From the NCBI GenBank assembly GCA_024195265.1, contig JAJLRJ010000008.1, positions 28,282,932 through 28,346,931 on the forward strand: DNA of 64,000 nt, written 5' to 3'. How positions within the stretch are numbered: position 1 is the first letter of the stretch; the number at the start of each line of letters is the position of its first letter. The notes below the pieces were generated by a model. The model was not told the origin of the DNA and searched no databases. It saw only the letters and a program-made list of their open reading frames with translations. This stretch comes from Dendrophyllia cribrosa. Taxonomy: Eukaryota > Cnidaria > Anthozoa > Scleractinia > Dendrophylliidae. Below are positions 1-8,100 of the stretch, one piece after another. A program made the position numbers and the translations under genes.

Positions 1-1
1 T

Positions 2-1039
2 TCCTTAATTGACCACATAATGATTAAAAGCGCTGGGAAAATTGTGTACGACACTGATAATCTACACAAGGTCACTTTTGTGAAGAATTTGCTAGAGTAT
101 TCTGATGATTATAGCAGATCAGTCGCTAAAAACAGTTTCTGGTATTTGGACACGAATGCTACAACAGCCAACACGAATACAGGATTTGAAGCTCGCCGGT
201 TGCAAACTCAAGCACTTCGAGACAATGGGACTGGTGGTGCTAAAAACATTAATGTGATTATACCATTGAACAGGTTCTCATTTTTTGAAGAACTTGAAGA
301 TAAGATGCTTGTACCAATGCAAATACAATTTAACATTGAGCTACAAAACGATGGTGAACTCATTCACATGGCTAATGGAACTGATGCTGGAAGAATTGTT
401 GTTAATAGGTTTTTGCTATGGGTGCCAAAACTAACCCCAAAGGATTCATTGTATGACAATTTCGTTAGTTCATTTCTTAAAGAAACTCAGTGGAAATATT
501 TAAGGGAAATGTACGAAGCATCAGCTCCTACACAATCATCAGGATTTTTCCAGATTTCAAGCAGTATTGACAATGTCAAACACATTTTTGTTTACTTGAA
601 AAGAACAAACCCGCCTAATGATGCAGTTGAAGAAGACAGTCCTTATCTAATGAACACTTTTAAACTTAATGCTGCTGATAATAACTCTTCCCTTTTAAAC
701 TGTAGACTAGAATATGGAAATGGAGTCTTTTATCCAGAAACAGAGTATGATACAGAATCAAAAGTGAGAATCTTTAACGATTTGATGTCATATACTATGC
801 GGAAAAATGACTATAACAGCGGAACTCAGCTGAACTTAGCAAACTATAGTTCTCTGTATGGGTTGATTTACTTTAATCTTACGTATCAAACTGAAAAAAT
901 AACAAGAGATCCGAAACAGCTAATCTTCAGGTATAGACTAAGCCAGAATGCAGCTGCAAACTTCAATGTTCATGCTGTAGTCCTATATGAAGAATCTGTT
1001 GTCATTGACAAGGTGGGTAATGAATTGGTTATAGTGTAA
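2..1039 (+). CDS. Polinton capsid protein (F54H12.2-like), 3' part
   Basis: Partial virion protein of element 1. The frame is open to the window edge (first full codon at 2), so the ATG at 20 is probably internal and the N-terminal part lies outside. The visible ~345 residues are non-hydrophobic, rich in beta-type sequence and Asn, with no signal peptide. They resemble the C-terminal half of the capsid-like 'F54H12.2' proteins common in invertebrate Polintons (recalled family resemblance). Its place directly before the core protein and protease genes fits a late capsid gene. The stop at 1037-1039 is followed by an AT-rich promoter-like gap. Which capsid role it has (double-jelly-roll major capsid or other) cannot be settled here. 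Confidence 0.6.
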   Translation, partial: SLIDHIMIKSAGKIVYDTDNLHKVTFVKNLLEYSDDYSRSVAKNSFWYLDTNATTANTNTGFEARRLQTQALRDNGTGGAKNINVIIPLNRFSFFEELEDKMLVPMQIQFNIELQNDGELIHMANGTDAGRIVVNRFLLWVPKLTPKDSLYDNFVSSFLKETQWKYLREMYEASAPTQSSGFFQISSSIDNVKHIFVYLKRTNPPNDAVEEDSPYLMNTFKLNAADNNSSLLNCRLEYGNGVFYPETEYDTESKVRIFNDLMSYTMRKNDYNSGTQLNLANYSSLYGLIYFNLTYQTEKITRDPKQLIFRYRLSQNAAANFNVHAVVLYEESVVIDKVGNELVIV

Positions 1040-1051
1040 AATAAATATCCT

Positions 1052-1103
1052 TATTTCATATATATTATGTGAAATTTTATATAATATATATTATATATAA
1101 GAA
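1052..1103 (+). promoter_or_regulatory. TATATA-rich late-type promoter, element 1
   Basis: The 60-base gap between the capsid stop and the next ATG is almost only A and T, with several TATATA runs ending a few bases before the start codon at 1104. The same arrangement (TATATATA directly against an ATG) recurs at 2385-2395 and 4127-4138, so I read it as the core promoter of the virion-type genes. Confidence 0.45.
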
Positions 1104-1925
1104 ATGACTCAGCTTTTTGAAATCAAAGTAAATTTGTCTGACAATCAAAAGAAGAATCTTAGCAATGCTTTCAAAAAAAGGGAAACTATTGTTCTCAGAC
1201 TATCAAATAAATCTCTTCATGGCAATGACGTTTTATATGTATCATCGATGGTGAAGAAGAGATTGGAGAAGAATCGTATGATGAATAAGGGTATGGATAT
1301 CAAACTTGTTAAAAGTAATATCAGAAAACAGGTTGGAGGTAGTCTACTAACTTATATCTTAAGTATTGGAAAGACACTAGCACCAACTATAGGCAAAACC
1401 CTTGGGCTATCAGCTCTTGCTGGATTGGCTTCAGAAGGTGCTTCTCAGATTGTGAAATCAATATCTGGCAAAGGCGTACAGTCGGGTGGTTTTCTCGTAC
1501 CACAAGACAAAATTAATAAGCTGATAGAATATAAGCATCTTTTATCTGCGAAACAAAAACAGGATATATTGAAAGCCCTTCAATCAGGTTCAGGTGTTCA
1601 TGTGAAACCAACAAAAACACAATCAGGTGGATTTTTAGGCACTCTGTTGGCAAGCATTGGTGTTCCACTCCTTCTAAATGCTTTGACTGGTAAAACTGGT
1701 AGTGGGGCTCCACGAATGGGAACTAGTAAGAAAAAGGGTATGGGAGCTCCAAGAATTGGTGTATATAGACCACCTCCATTTTATGGGAGTTGGCCCGATA
1801 ATACGATAGGTATGGGGATTAAAAAAAAACAACCAAAAAAAAAGACAACCAAAAGGGGCGAAGGCTTGCTATTAGGGAAAAGCAGCCCTTTCAATGGTAT
1901 TCCTCTTCTCGGAGCAATACTGTAA
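1104..1925 (+). CDS. Polinton core/minor virion protein (adenovirus pX/pVI-like)
   Basis: A 273-aa basic protein. Residues ~1-75 form a Lys/Arg-rich domain. Then come Gly-rich hydrophobic segments (SGGFLGTLLASIGVPLLLNA, ~residues 174-193, and an earlier one near 85-125) separated by GSG-type linkers. The tail is very basic (KKKQPKKKTTKR) and ends in a short hydrophobic piece. SGGFLG-type sequences resemble adenoviral core and membrane-lytic precursors cut by the viral protease, which is the next frame downstream. It follows the capsid gene on the same strand. Two nine-A runs at 1821-1829 and 1835-1843 lie near its 3' end and carry slippery heptamers in phase (see findings). Confidence 0.6.
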   Translation: MTQLFEIKVNLSDNQKKNLSNAFKKRETIVLRLSNKSLHGNDVLYVSSMVKKRLEKNRMMNKGMDIKLVKSNIRKQVGGSLLTYILSIGKTLAPTIGKTLGLSALAGLASEGASQIVKSISGKGVQSGGFLVPQDKINKLIEYKHLLSAKQKQDILKALQSGSGVHVKPTKTQSGGFLGTLLASIGVPLLLNALTGKTGSGAPRMGTSKKKGMGAPRIGVYRPPPFYGSWPDNTIGMGIKKKQPKKKTTKRGEGLLLGKSSPFNGIPLLGAIL

Positions 1926-2383
1926 AACCGAAATTCCACAAAGACATCCCGTTAAGTAATCATGATCTAATAAAATGGTGCAGATATTTAAACACCCCAA
2001 TCAGTGATGTTCTGTCAAGGGATGAAAGAGTTCCACATAATCATAGCCAAGCATTATTTATTTACAATCTGGAACCTAGTTATATGGCAGGATCTCATTG
2101 GGTTACAACTTATGTAAAAGACAACGTGATAAATTATTTTGACAGTTTTGGTATGCCTCCATTTCAAGAGATCGTAAATCATGCGAAAAGAAGGAATATG
2201 ACACTGCTTCACCAAAACAACCAAATCCAAAACATAAAAACGTCTACATGTGGCTGCTTCTGTTTATACTTTCTGAACGAAATGAATAAGGGGAATTCGT
2301 ATTATAATTTATTGCAAGTATTTGACATATATGATACAATGAAGAATGAGAGATTCCTCGAACATTATTTTAGAAATATCTAA
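1823..2383 (+). CDS. Adenain/Ulp1-like cysteine protease, -1 frame, no ATG
   Basis: The frame is open from the stop at 1820-1822 to 2383. The conserved N-terminal region (SNHDLIKWCRYLNTP, VLSRDERVPHNH) precedes the catalytic set: His in GSHWV, Asp in YFDSFG, Cys in TCGCFC. This is the Polinton maturation protease family, expected to cut virion precursors. The only ATG, at 2084, lies two codons before the catalytic His and would drop the conserved N-terminal third. No other ATG occurs in frame. The frame is -1 to the preceding gene and overlaps it by ~100 bases after two poly-A slippery sites. Expression by frameshift, by a non-AUG start, or a frame broken by homopolymer loss are the alternatives. 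Confidence 0.7.
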   Translation, partial: KKTTKKKDNQKGRRLAIREKQPFQWYSSSRSNTVKPKFHKDIPLSNHDLIKWCRYLNTPISDVLSRDERVPHNHSQALFIYNLEPSYMAGSHWVTTYVKDNVINYFDSFGMPPFQEIVNHAKRRNMTLLHQNNQIQNIKTSTCGCFCLYFLNEMNKGNSYYNLLQVFDIYDTMKNERFLEHYFRNI

Positions 2384-2384
2384 C

Positions 2385-2395
2385 TTATATATATA
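2385..2395 (+). promoter_or_regulatory. TATATATA motif at zinc-ribbon start
   Basis: TTATATATATA lies immediately before the ATG at 2396 and just after the protease stop, matching the late-type motif seen before 1104 and 4139. Confidence 0.4.
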
Positions 2396-2557
2396 ATGGT
2401 AAAATCATATTGTGTTAGACAGAAGAAAGTCACTGAATGTGTTCCAGGAAGCGAACGATATGTGAAAACTAAAAATGGTCGAACTATGTTGAAATGCACT
2501 TGCGCTGAATGTGGTATAACAAAAACCAAATTTATAAAACAAAAACAGGGAAACTAA
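2396..2557 (+). CDS. Small zinc-ribbon protein (DUF5679-like)
   Basis: A 53-aa basic ORF too short for most ORF lists. It starts YCVRQKK and has CTCAEC near residues 34-39, suggesting a compact zinc ribbon with an irregular first knuckle. The shape (YCV..K..V....., K.GR.M..C.C..CG) resembles DUF5679-type proteins of large DNA viruses and Polintons. The ATG directly follows TTATATATATA. Its 3' end overlaps the start of the PLA2-domain ORF by 49 bases, again in a -1 relation. In some relatives as I remember them, the ribbon and PLA2 domain are one protein, so this could be a split fusion. Confidence 0.5.
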   Translation: MVKSYCVRQKKVTECVPGSERYVKTKNGRTMLKCTCAECGITKTKFIKQKQGN

Positions 2558-3183
2558 TTGAGCCCTCACAAGATGGGGGCTTTTTAAATATAGAAGGTAG
2601 TCACAGTCTTGGTGAAATAGCAGCTAAAAGCGCTTTAAAAGGTTTGTATAATTTAGGTAGAATCGGAGCATCAAAGGCAATTAAATCTGGTTATGCTAAA
2701 CAAAAAATAAAAGGAATGGCTGATAAATATTTGGATCAAGCCTTAGATAGTTTAACTTCAGATATTAGTAAGAAACTAGATCCATTGCATAAAGGTAGTG
2801 GGATTGATATTCATAAGGCCATTGGGAAGCTTCCGAAACCAAAAGGCGGTTGGACATTACCCGGCCATAAATATACTGGCCCATATAATGATTTAAAGAG
2901 TCAAGTGAAATATGACCCAACAACTGGCCAAATATTAGAAATATATGACCAACCTACAGGAAGAACTGATGAAATAGCAATGCAACATGATGTCGATTAT
3001 TCAGTCTGCAAGGATGATAGGAAATGTAAAAATAAGGCAGACCGAAAAATGGTTCAAGCTTTAGACAACGTACCGTATAATGAAAGACAATGGGGGCATT
3101 GGTTGGCTAGAAACACGATTGATGTAAAACAAAAACTTGGATTAGGTGTTAAAAGGAAGTCAAAAAACGTAAAAAGGAGTTGA
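2509..3183 (+). CDS. Virion protein with phospholipase A2-like domain
   Basis: A 224-aa protein. Residues ~20-100 are a helical, Ala/Lys-rich stretch. Residues ~115-190 form a PLA2-like domain: LPGHKYTGPYN is the calcium-loop type motif and MQHDVDYS carries the catalytic His-Asp pair plus the supporting Tyr, followed by a Cys-containing helix. Similar domains in parvovirus capsids and adinto-like elements act in endosome escape; that role is an inference here. The tail is strongly basic. The ATG at 2509 follows an in-frame TGA at once, so it is the natural start. A classic A AAA AAC heptamer lies at 3162-3168, 12 bases before the stop codon at 3181-3183. Confidence 0.65.
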   Translation: MWYNKNQIYKTKTGKLIEPSQDGGFLNIEGSHSLGEIAAKSALKGLYNLGRIGASKAIKSGYAKQKIKGMADKYLDQALDSLTSDISKKLDPLHKGSGIDIHKAIGKLPKPKGGWTLPGHKYTGPYNDLKSQVKYDPTTGQILEIYDQPTGRTDEIAMQHDVDYSVCKDDRKCKNKADRKMVQALDNVPYNERQWGHWLARNTIDVKQKLGLGVKRKSKNVKRS

Positions 3184-4124
3184 GTAATGATTGGGCTGAA
3201 CTCCTTGCAAATGAACTACATAAACCAATCAAACGGAAATTTCAAAAGAGACGTGTTATTGTTAATGGAATAGATGATATTTGGAGCGCTGACCTTGTAG
3301 AAATGCAGAAGTTTTCAAAATGGAATAAAGGATATAGATATTTGTTAAACATCATTGATGTGTTTTCGAAATTTGCTTGGAGCATCCCTATTAAAAATAA
3401 AACAGGTAATACAATTACTGAATCATTTGATGATGTTATTAAAAAATCCAAACGGAAACCTAAATTTATTTGGGTAGACCAAGGGTCTGAATTCTATAAT
3501 AAAACTTTCAAAGACTGGCTAAAGAAAAATAATATTGAGATGTATTCTACTTTCAATGAAGGTAAAGCTGTTATTATTGAGAGATTTAACAGAACATTAA
3601 AATCTAAAATGTGGAAACAATTTACAGCTCAAAATACAACACAATATTTAGACATGTTACCAAAACTATTAAATGAATACAACAGTACAAAGCATTCAAG
3701 TATTAAAATGAAACCTATTGAAGCATCTATGAAAAAGAATGAAGGAACTGTTTATTTCAATCTATATGATACGGAACTATTATCATATAAACCAAAATTT
3801 AAAGTTGGTGATAAGGTTAGAATTTCAAAGTATAAACGGAATGTGTTCGACAAGGGTTATACACCAAACTGGACTGAAGAAGTGTTTACAGTCGATAAGA
3901 TACAATACACTAATCCTATAACTTACAAATTAAAAGATCTCAATGATGAATCAATAGAAGGATCTTTCTATCAACAGGAGTTATTGAAAGCTAAACAAGA
4001 TGTTTTTCGTATAGATAAGGTTATCAAAAGAGACTATAAGAAAAAACAAGCTTTGGTGAAGTGGAAAGGATATAGTGATGATTTTAACAGCTGGATACCG
4101 CTAAAAGATGTAAAAAATATATAA
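3180..4124 (+). CDS. Retroviral-type integrase with chromodomain (element 1)
   Basis: DDE integrase of the Polinton (F54H12.3-like) family, inserting the element into host chromatin. Catalytic residues: Asp in WSADLVEM (~residue 37), Asp in WVDQGSEF (~98), Glu in VIIERFNR (~132). An SH3-like C-terminal region (KPKFKVGDKVRISK) follows, then a chromodomain (ALVKWKGYSDDFNSWIP, ~289-305). No ATG precedes the first catalytic Asp; the listed start is a TTG. The frame is open from 3153 and is -1 to the PLA2 gene, entered exactly downstream of the A AAA AAC site. A -1 frameshift fusion or a non-AUG start is therefore required. The stop overlaps the next ATG (TAATG). Confidence 0.85.
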   Translation: MSNDWAELLANELHKPIKRKFQKRRVIVNGIDDIWSADLVEMQKFSKWNKGYRYLLNIIDVFSKFAWSIPIKNKTGNTITESFDDVIKKSKRKPKFIWVDQGSEFYNKTFKDWLKKNNIEMYSTFNEGKAVIIERFNRTLKSKMWKQFTAQNTTQYLDMLPKLLNEYNSTKHSSIKMKPIEASMKKNEGTVYFNLYDTELLSYKPKFKVGDKVRISKYKRNVFDKGYTPNWTEEVFTVDKIQYTNPITYKLKDLNDESIEGSFYQQELLKAKQDVFRIDKVIKRDYKKKQALVKWKGYSDDFNSWIPLKDVKNI

Positions 4125-4525
4125 TGTTTATATATATCATGAGCGGCATTGAGAAATATATCAAAAAAATAAATTTTCAAATTCAGGAATGTGAAGATGA
4201 AATAGACAATCTTCATGATAAAATATATGATAATGAGCGTAGATTGGATCTGTTACAATATAAAAAGAAATTATTGAAACTTTATCATAAAAAAATACAT
4301 GAAATTGATGAAGATATAACATTGAAAGAGTTATTGAATATTATCTGCAATGAGATAGAAAACAATAGATACGATGATGAATGTAGTGTGTTGAAACAAA
4401 CCAAAGTTGATAATATTAAATATCTCAAACAAGAAAATAGTATATCTAGCACAACAAAAACAAGCAGCAACGCGGATTTGGAAAGATGTAGAAATATTCA
4501 TCTGATCCAGGGCACATGGGTTTAA
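4124..4525 (+). CDS. Hypothetical coiled-coil protein
   Basis: A 133-aa Lys/Glu/Asp/Ile-rich ORF with heptad-like spacing through residues ~8-85, predicted as coiled coil; no recognised domain and no membrane segment. Two starts are possible: ATG at 4124, sharing its A with the integrase TAA, and ATG at 4139, directly after TTTATATATATC. The second matches the promoter pattern of the other late-type genes and gives a protein beginning MSGIEKYIKK. Function unknown; it sits between integrase and the DNA-binding protein gene. Confidence 0.5.
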   Translation: MFIYIMSGIEKYIKKINFQIQECEDEIDNLHDKIYDNERRLDLLQYKKKLLKLYHKKIHEIDEDITLKELLNIICNEIENNRYDDECSVLKQTKVDNIKYLKQENSISSTTKTSSNADLERCRNIHLIQGTWV

Positions 4526-4746
4526 AAAATACAATCAGTAACATTAGAACACCAATTAGGGATTTAAAGGGATATACAAAATTGTTTTAAAGAGATGTTA
4601 CTATTTACAAGTATCCCAGAAATTTCTGAGATATTTATATCTTTGCATTCGCTATTCATTGGTAGCCAAAAATATTAATGTTTCTGGCTATATTTAAACG
4701 CATCAATGCAAACTATTTAAAAGAATATCTATAGTATTATATAGAA
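4526..4746 (+). promoter_or_regulatory. Intergenic region with early-type promoter motif
   Basis: A gap of 221 bases, AT-rich, holding a short stem around TAGCCA/TGGCTA (4663-4690) and, near its end, TTTAAAAGAATATCTATAGTATTATATAG just before the ATG at 4747. The same TTAAA-GAAT-ATCTATA core lies before the PolB ATG at 5101 but not before the virion-type genes. Confidence 0.45.
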
Positions 4747-4992
4747 ATGGAAAAAGAAGTAATAAAAAGAGGTAGAGGACGACCGCCTATATACCACACC
4801 CAAGAAGCCAAAAAAGAAGCTATTAAAAGATCCAAAACTCGTTATATGTTAAATAAAGAGTGGTATTGTCGTGTATGCAATAACAATATCAACTACTCAC
4901 TTGCTGGAAAATTCTGTCATTTGAAAACTAATAAACATATGGATAATATCAATAGGCAGATCCATGAATTCGTTCATTTAAACGCACCATGA
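4747..4992 (+). CDS. AT-hook / C2H2 zinc-finger DNA-binding protein
   Basis: An 81-aa protein. The N-terminal KRGRGRPP is a textbook AT-hook core (RGRP). Residues ~40-65 hold a single U1-like C2H2 finger (YCRVC...CHLKTNKH). Such small fingers accompany PolB in Polintons; a role in binding the AT-rich element or its promoters is inferred. It shares its upstream motif with PolB and lies directly before it on the same strand, so the two are probably co-regulated as early genes. Confidence 0.6.
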   Translation: MEKEVIKRGRGRPPIYHTQEAKKEAIKRSKTRYMLNKEWYCRVCNNNINYSLAGKFCHLKTNKHMDNINRQIHEFVHLNAP

Positions 4993-5100
4993 AAACTGAG
5001 AAACATATAGTTTAATGGATCCATTATTGGATCACTTAAATTCTAAACCATACTTAAACGAATATAATAATCACTTAAAGAATTATCTATACTATAGTAT
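4993..5100 (+). promoter_or_regulatory. PolB upstream region with early-type motif
   Basis: Contains ACATATAGTTT (also at 8960-8970), an inverted GGATCC/TTGGATC cluster, repeated CTTAAA units, and TTAAAGAATTATCTATACTATAG next to the ATG at 5101. The match to the region before 4747 is clear by eye. Confidence 0.45.
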
Positions 5101-8100
5101 ATGAATATGAACAAGAGTGATCTTGAGAAACTTAGTAAATCAGAACTCATCAAATTGCTTTTAAAGCAACAGAATAAGAAGCCTAAAATCATTGTGGTAG
5201 ATGATACCAAACCAGTTCCAACACCGAGAACTTACAAACCAGTGCCAGCACCTCGTAAGAGTGTGAATCAAATGGTTCAAGATTATGAAAACAATGTAAT
5301 TCTTCCACCAGTGCCAGCACCAAGAACTATTAAACCAGTTCCAGCACCAAGAACTATTAAACCAGTTCCAGCACCAAGAACTATTAAACCAGTTCCATTA
5401 CCAAGGACTAAGATAGAGCAAACAAATAAAGCTCTGAAAGGCTATACAAAGTCTTTTGAAATCAATATAAAAAATAACAAAGACCCGCTGGTGCAACTAC
5501 AAAACACAAGAAAGGCTGCTGCACATCATATTACAAATATACTAACATCTATGAAAGGTCTAAAATTTGTTGAAACGCTTAAGGTGACATTTACAAAAAT
5601 ATCAGATAGTGAACTAGTGTATAAGACCGCATATTTCAACAGTCGAGCTCAAACAATCATAAATAATCTAGAAATTACTAAATCACTACAATTGTCAAAA
5701 CAGCAAATCTTGAATAAGATAGCTCAATGGATATCTGAAGGATCTGGTTGGACTGTTAAATCAGTTGAAAACCATTATCTTAATGTTGTAAAATATCAAC
5801 CAATGAGAGGCTCTTCATACATTAAACTACCACAAGAACTCAGAAACAGTGCAAAGGGATTGATAAATATGAAAAATGAGGATAATGAATGCTTTAGGTG
5901 GTGTCACATCAGACATTTGAATCCTCAAGAAAAATACCCACAGAGTATTAAAAAATGTGATAAAGAATTTATTGAAAAGTTGAATTACTCAGGAATTGAA
6001 TTTCCAGTCAATCAAAAACAGTATAATAAAATTGAGAAACAGAATAATATCAATATCAATGTATTTGGATATGAAGAAAAACAACCATTTCCTATTTACA
6101 TATCCCAAGAAAAATTTAAAGATCAAATGCATTTATTATTGATAACAGAATGCACAAACAAACATTATGTATTAATAAAAGACTTCAATAAATTTATGTA
6201 CAATCAAACGAAACATGAACATAGAAAGCATTTTTGTATGTATTGTCTACAATGTTTCAGCTCTGAAAAAATCCTTAATAATCACAAAGAAAACTGTCTT
6301 GTAATTAACGGTAAACAAGCTATAAAAATGCCAACTAAAGACAACAACATATTGAAATTCAACAATTATCATAAACAGCTACCGGTACCATTTGTCATCT
6401 ATGCTGATTTTGAGGCTATCACAGAAAAAGTACAAGGATGTCAACCAAACAATGATAAATCATATACTGAAGCCTATCAGAAACATACTGATTGTGGTTA
6501 TGGTTATAAGGTTGTATGCTGTTATGATGATAAATATAGTAAACCAGTACAGATCTATAGAGGTGAAAAAGCTGTTAACAAATTTATGGAAGCTATGTTA
6601 GAAGTTAAATATTGCCATAATATGAATAAAAAATATTTTAACAAACCATTAAAAATGACAAAAAAGGATGAAGAAGAATTCCAAAAAGCTGATAAATGCC
6701 ATATATGTGAAAAAAAATATAATAAAACTGATGTAAGAGTTAGAGATCACTGTCATATAACTAGTCAGTACAGAGGATCCTCTCATCAAGATTGTAATCT
6801 TAACTTTCGAATAACTGATAAAATTCCAGTAATATTTCATAATCTCCGTGGGTATGACAGCCATTTTATAATGCAAGAGATTGGTGAAATAGTCAAGAAG
6901 CATACATACACAAATAAGAAAGGTGAAAAATGTCAAATGAACATCAATGCAATTCCTAATAACATGGAGAAATATATGGCTTTCATGCTTGGTAATCATC
7001 TGACCTTTCTTGATAGTTTCCAATTTATGAGCTCAAGTTTGGAAAAACTAGTGAGCAATCTACCAAAAAAATTGTTGAAATATACCTCTCAAAAATTCAA
7101 AGGTGAAAAACTTGATTTAATGTCACAAAAAGGAGTCTATCCATACGACTTCATGGACAATTTTGATAAATTCAATGAAAAGCTGCCACCAAAAGAAGAA
7201 TTTTACAGCATATTGAATGATGAGCATATCTCAGATAAAGATTACAAACATGCCCAAAATGTGTGGAATACCTTCAATCTTCAAAACATGGGTGAATACC
7301 ATAATTTATATCTTAAATCTGATATCCTTTTGCTAGCTGATGTGTTTGAAAACTTTAGAAAGACCTGTCTAGAATACTACAAATTAGATCCATGTCATTA
7401 TTTCACATCTCCAGGTTTGTCTTGGGATGCTATGCTTAAAATGACTGATATCAAATTAGAACTTATGACTGATATTGACATGTTTCAAATTATTGAAAAA
7501 GGAATGCGTGGTGGAATAAGCTACATTACCAATAGGTATGGTAAAGCAAACAATAAATACATGAAAACATATGATGAGAAGGTGCCCTCAAAGTATATAA
7601 TGTATCTGGATGCTAACAATCTATATGGTTGGGCTATGTCACAATACCTACCTACTGGCGGTTTTAGATGGATGACAGAAAAGCAGATAAACAACATAAA
7701 TTTAGCCAAATATAATGAAAACACCCAAAAAGGTTTAATACTAGAAGTTGACTTGGAATATCCCCAAAAGTTGCATGACATTCATAATGACTATCCATTG
7801 GGACCAGAAAAAGTGAAAGTAACCAAAAACATGCTATCAGATTATTGTAAAAAAATAGCAGCCAAATATAATATATCAATAGGTCTTGTAAATAAATTAA
7901 TCCCAACTTTGAAAAACAAAGAAAATTATGTGCTACATTATAGAAACCTACAATTATACACTGATCTAGGTTTGAAAGTAACCAAAGTCCATCGAGTATT
8001 GGAGTTTAATCAGTCTGCATGGTTGAAGCAATATATTGATTTCAACACTCAGAAAAGAACCAATGCGAAAAATGCTTTTGAGAAAGACTTCTTCAAGCTT

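Noticed and set aside
2509..2557. A frameshift site between zinc ribbon and PLA2 ORF like the other two junctions
   Set aside because: The relation is also -1, but no canonical slippery heptamer is in phase and the PLA2 ORF has its own ATG at 2509.
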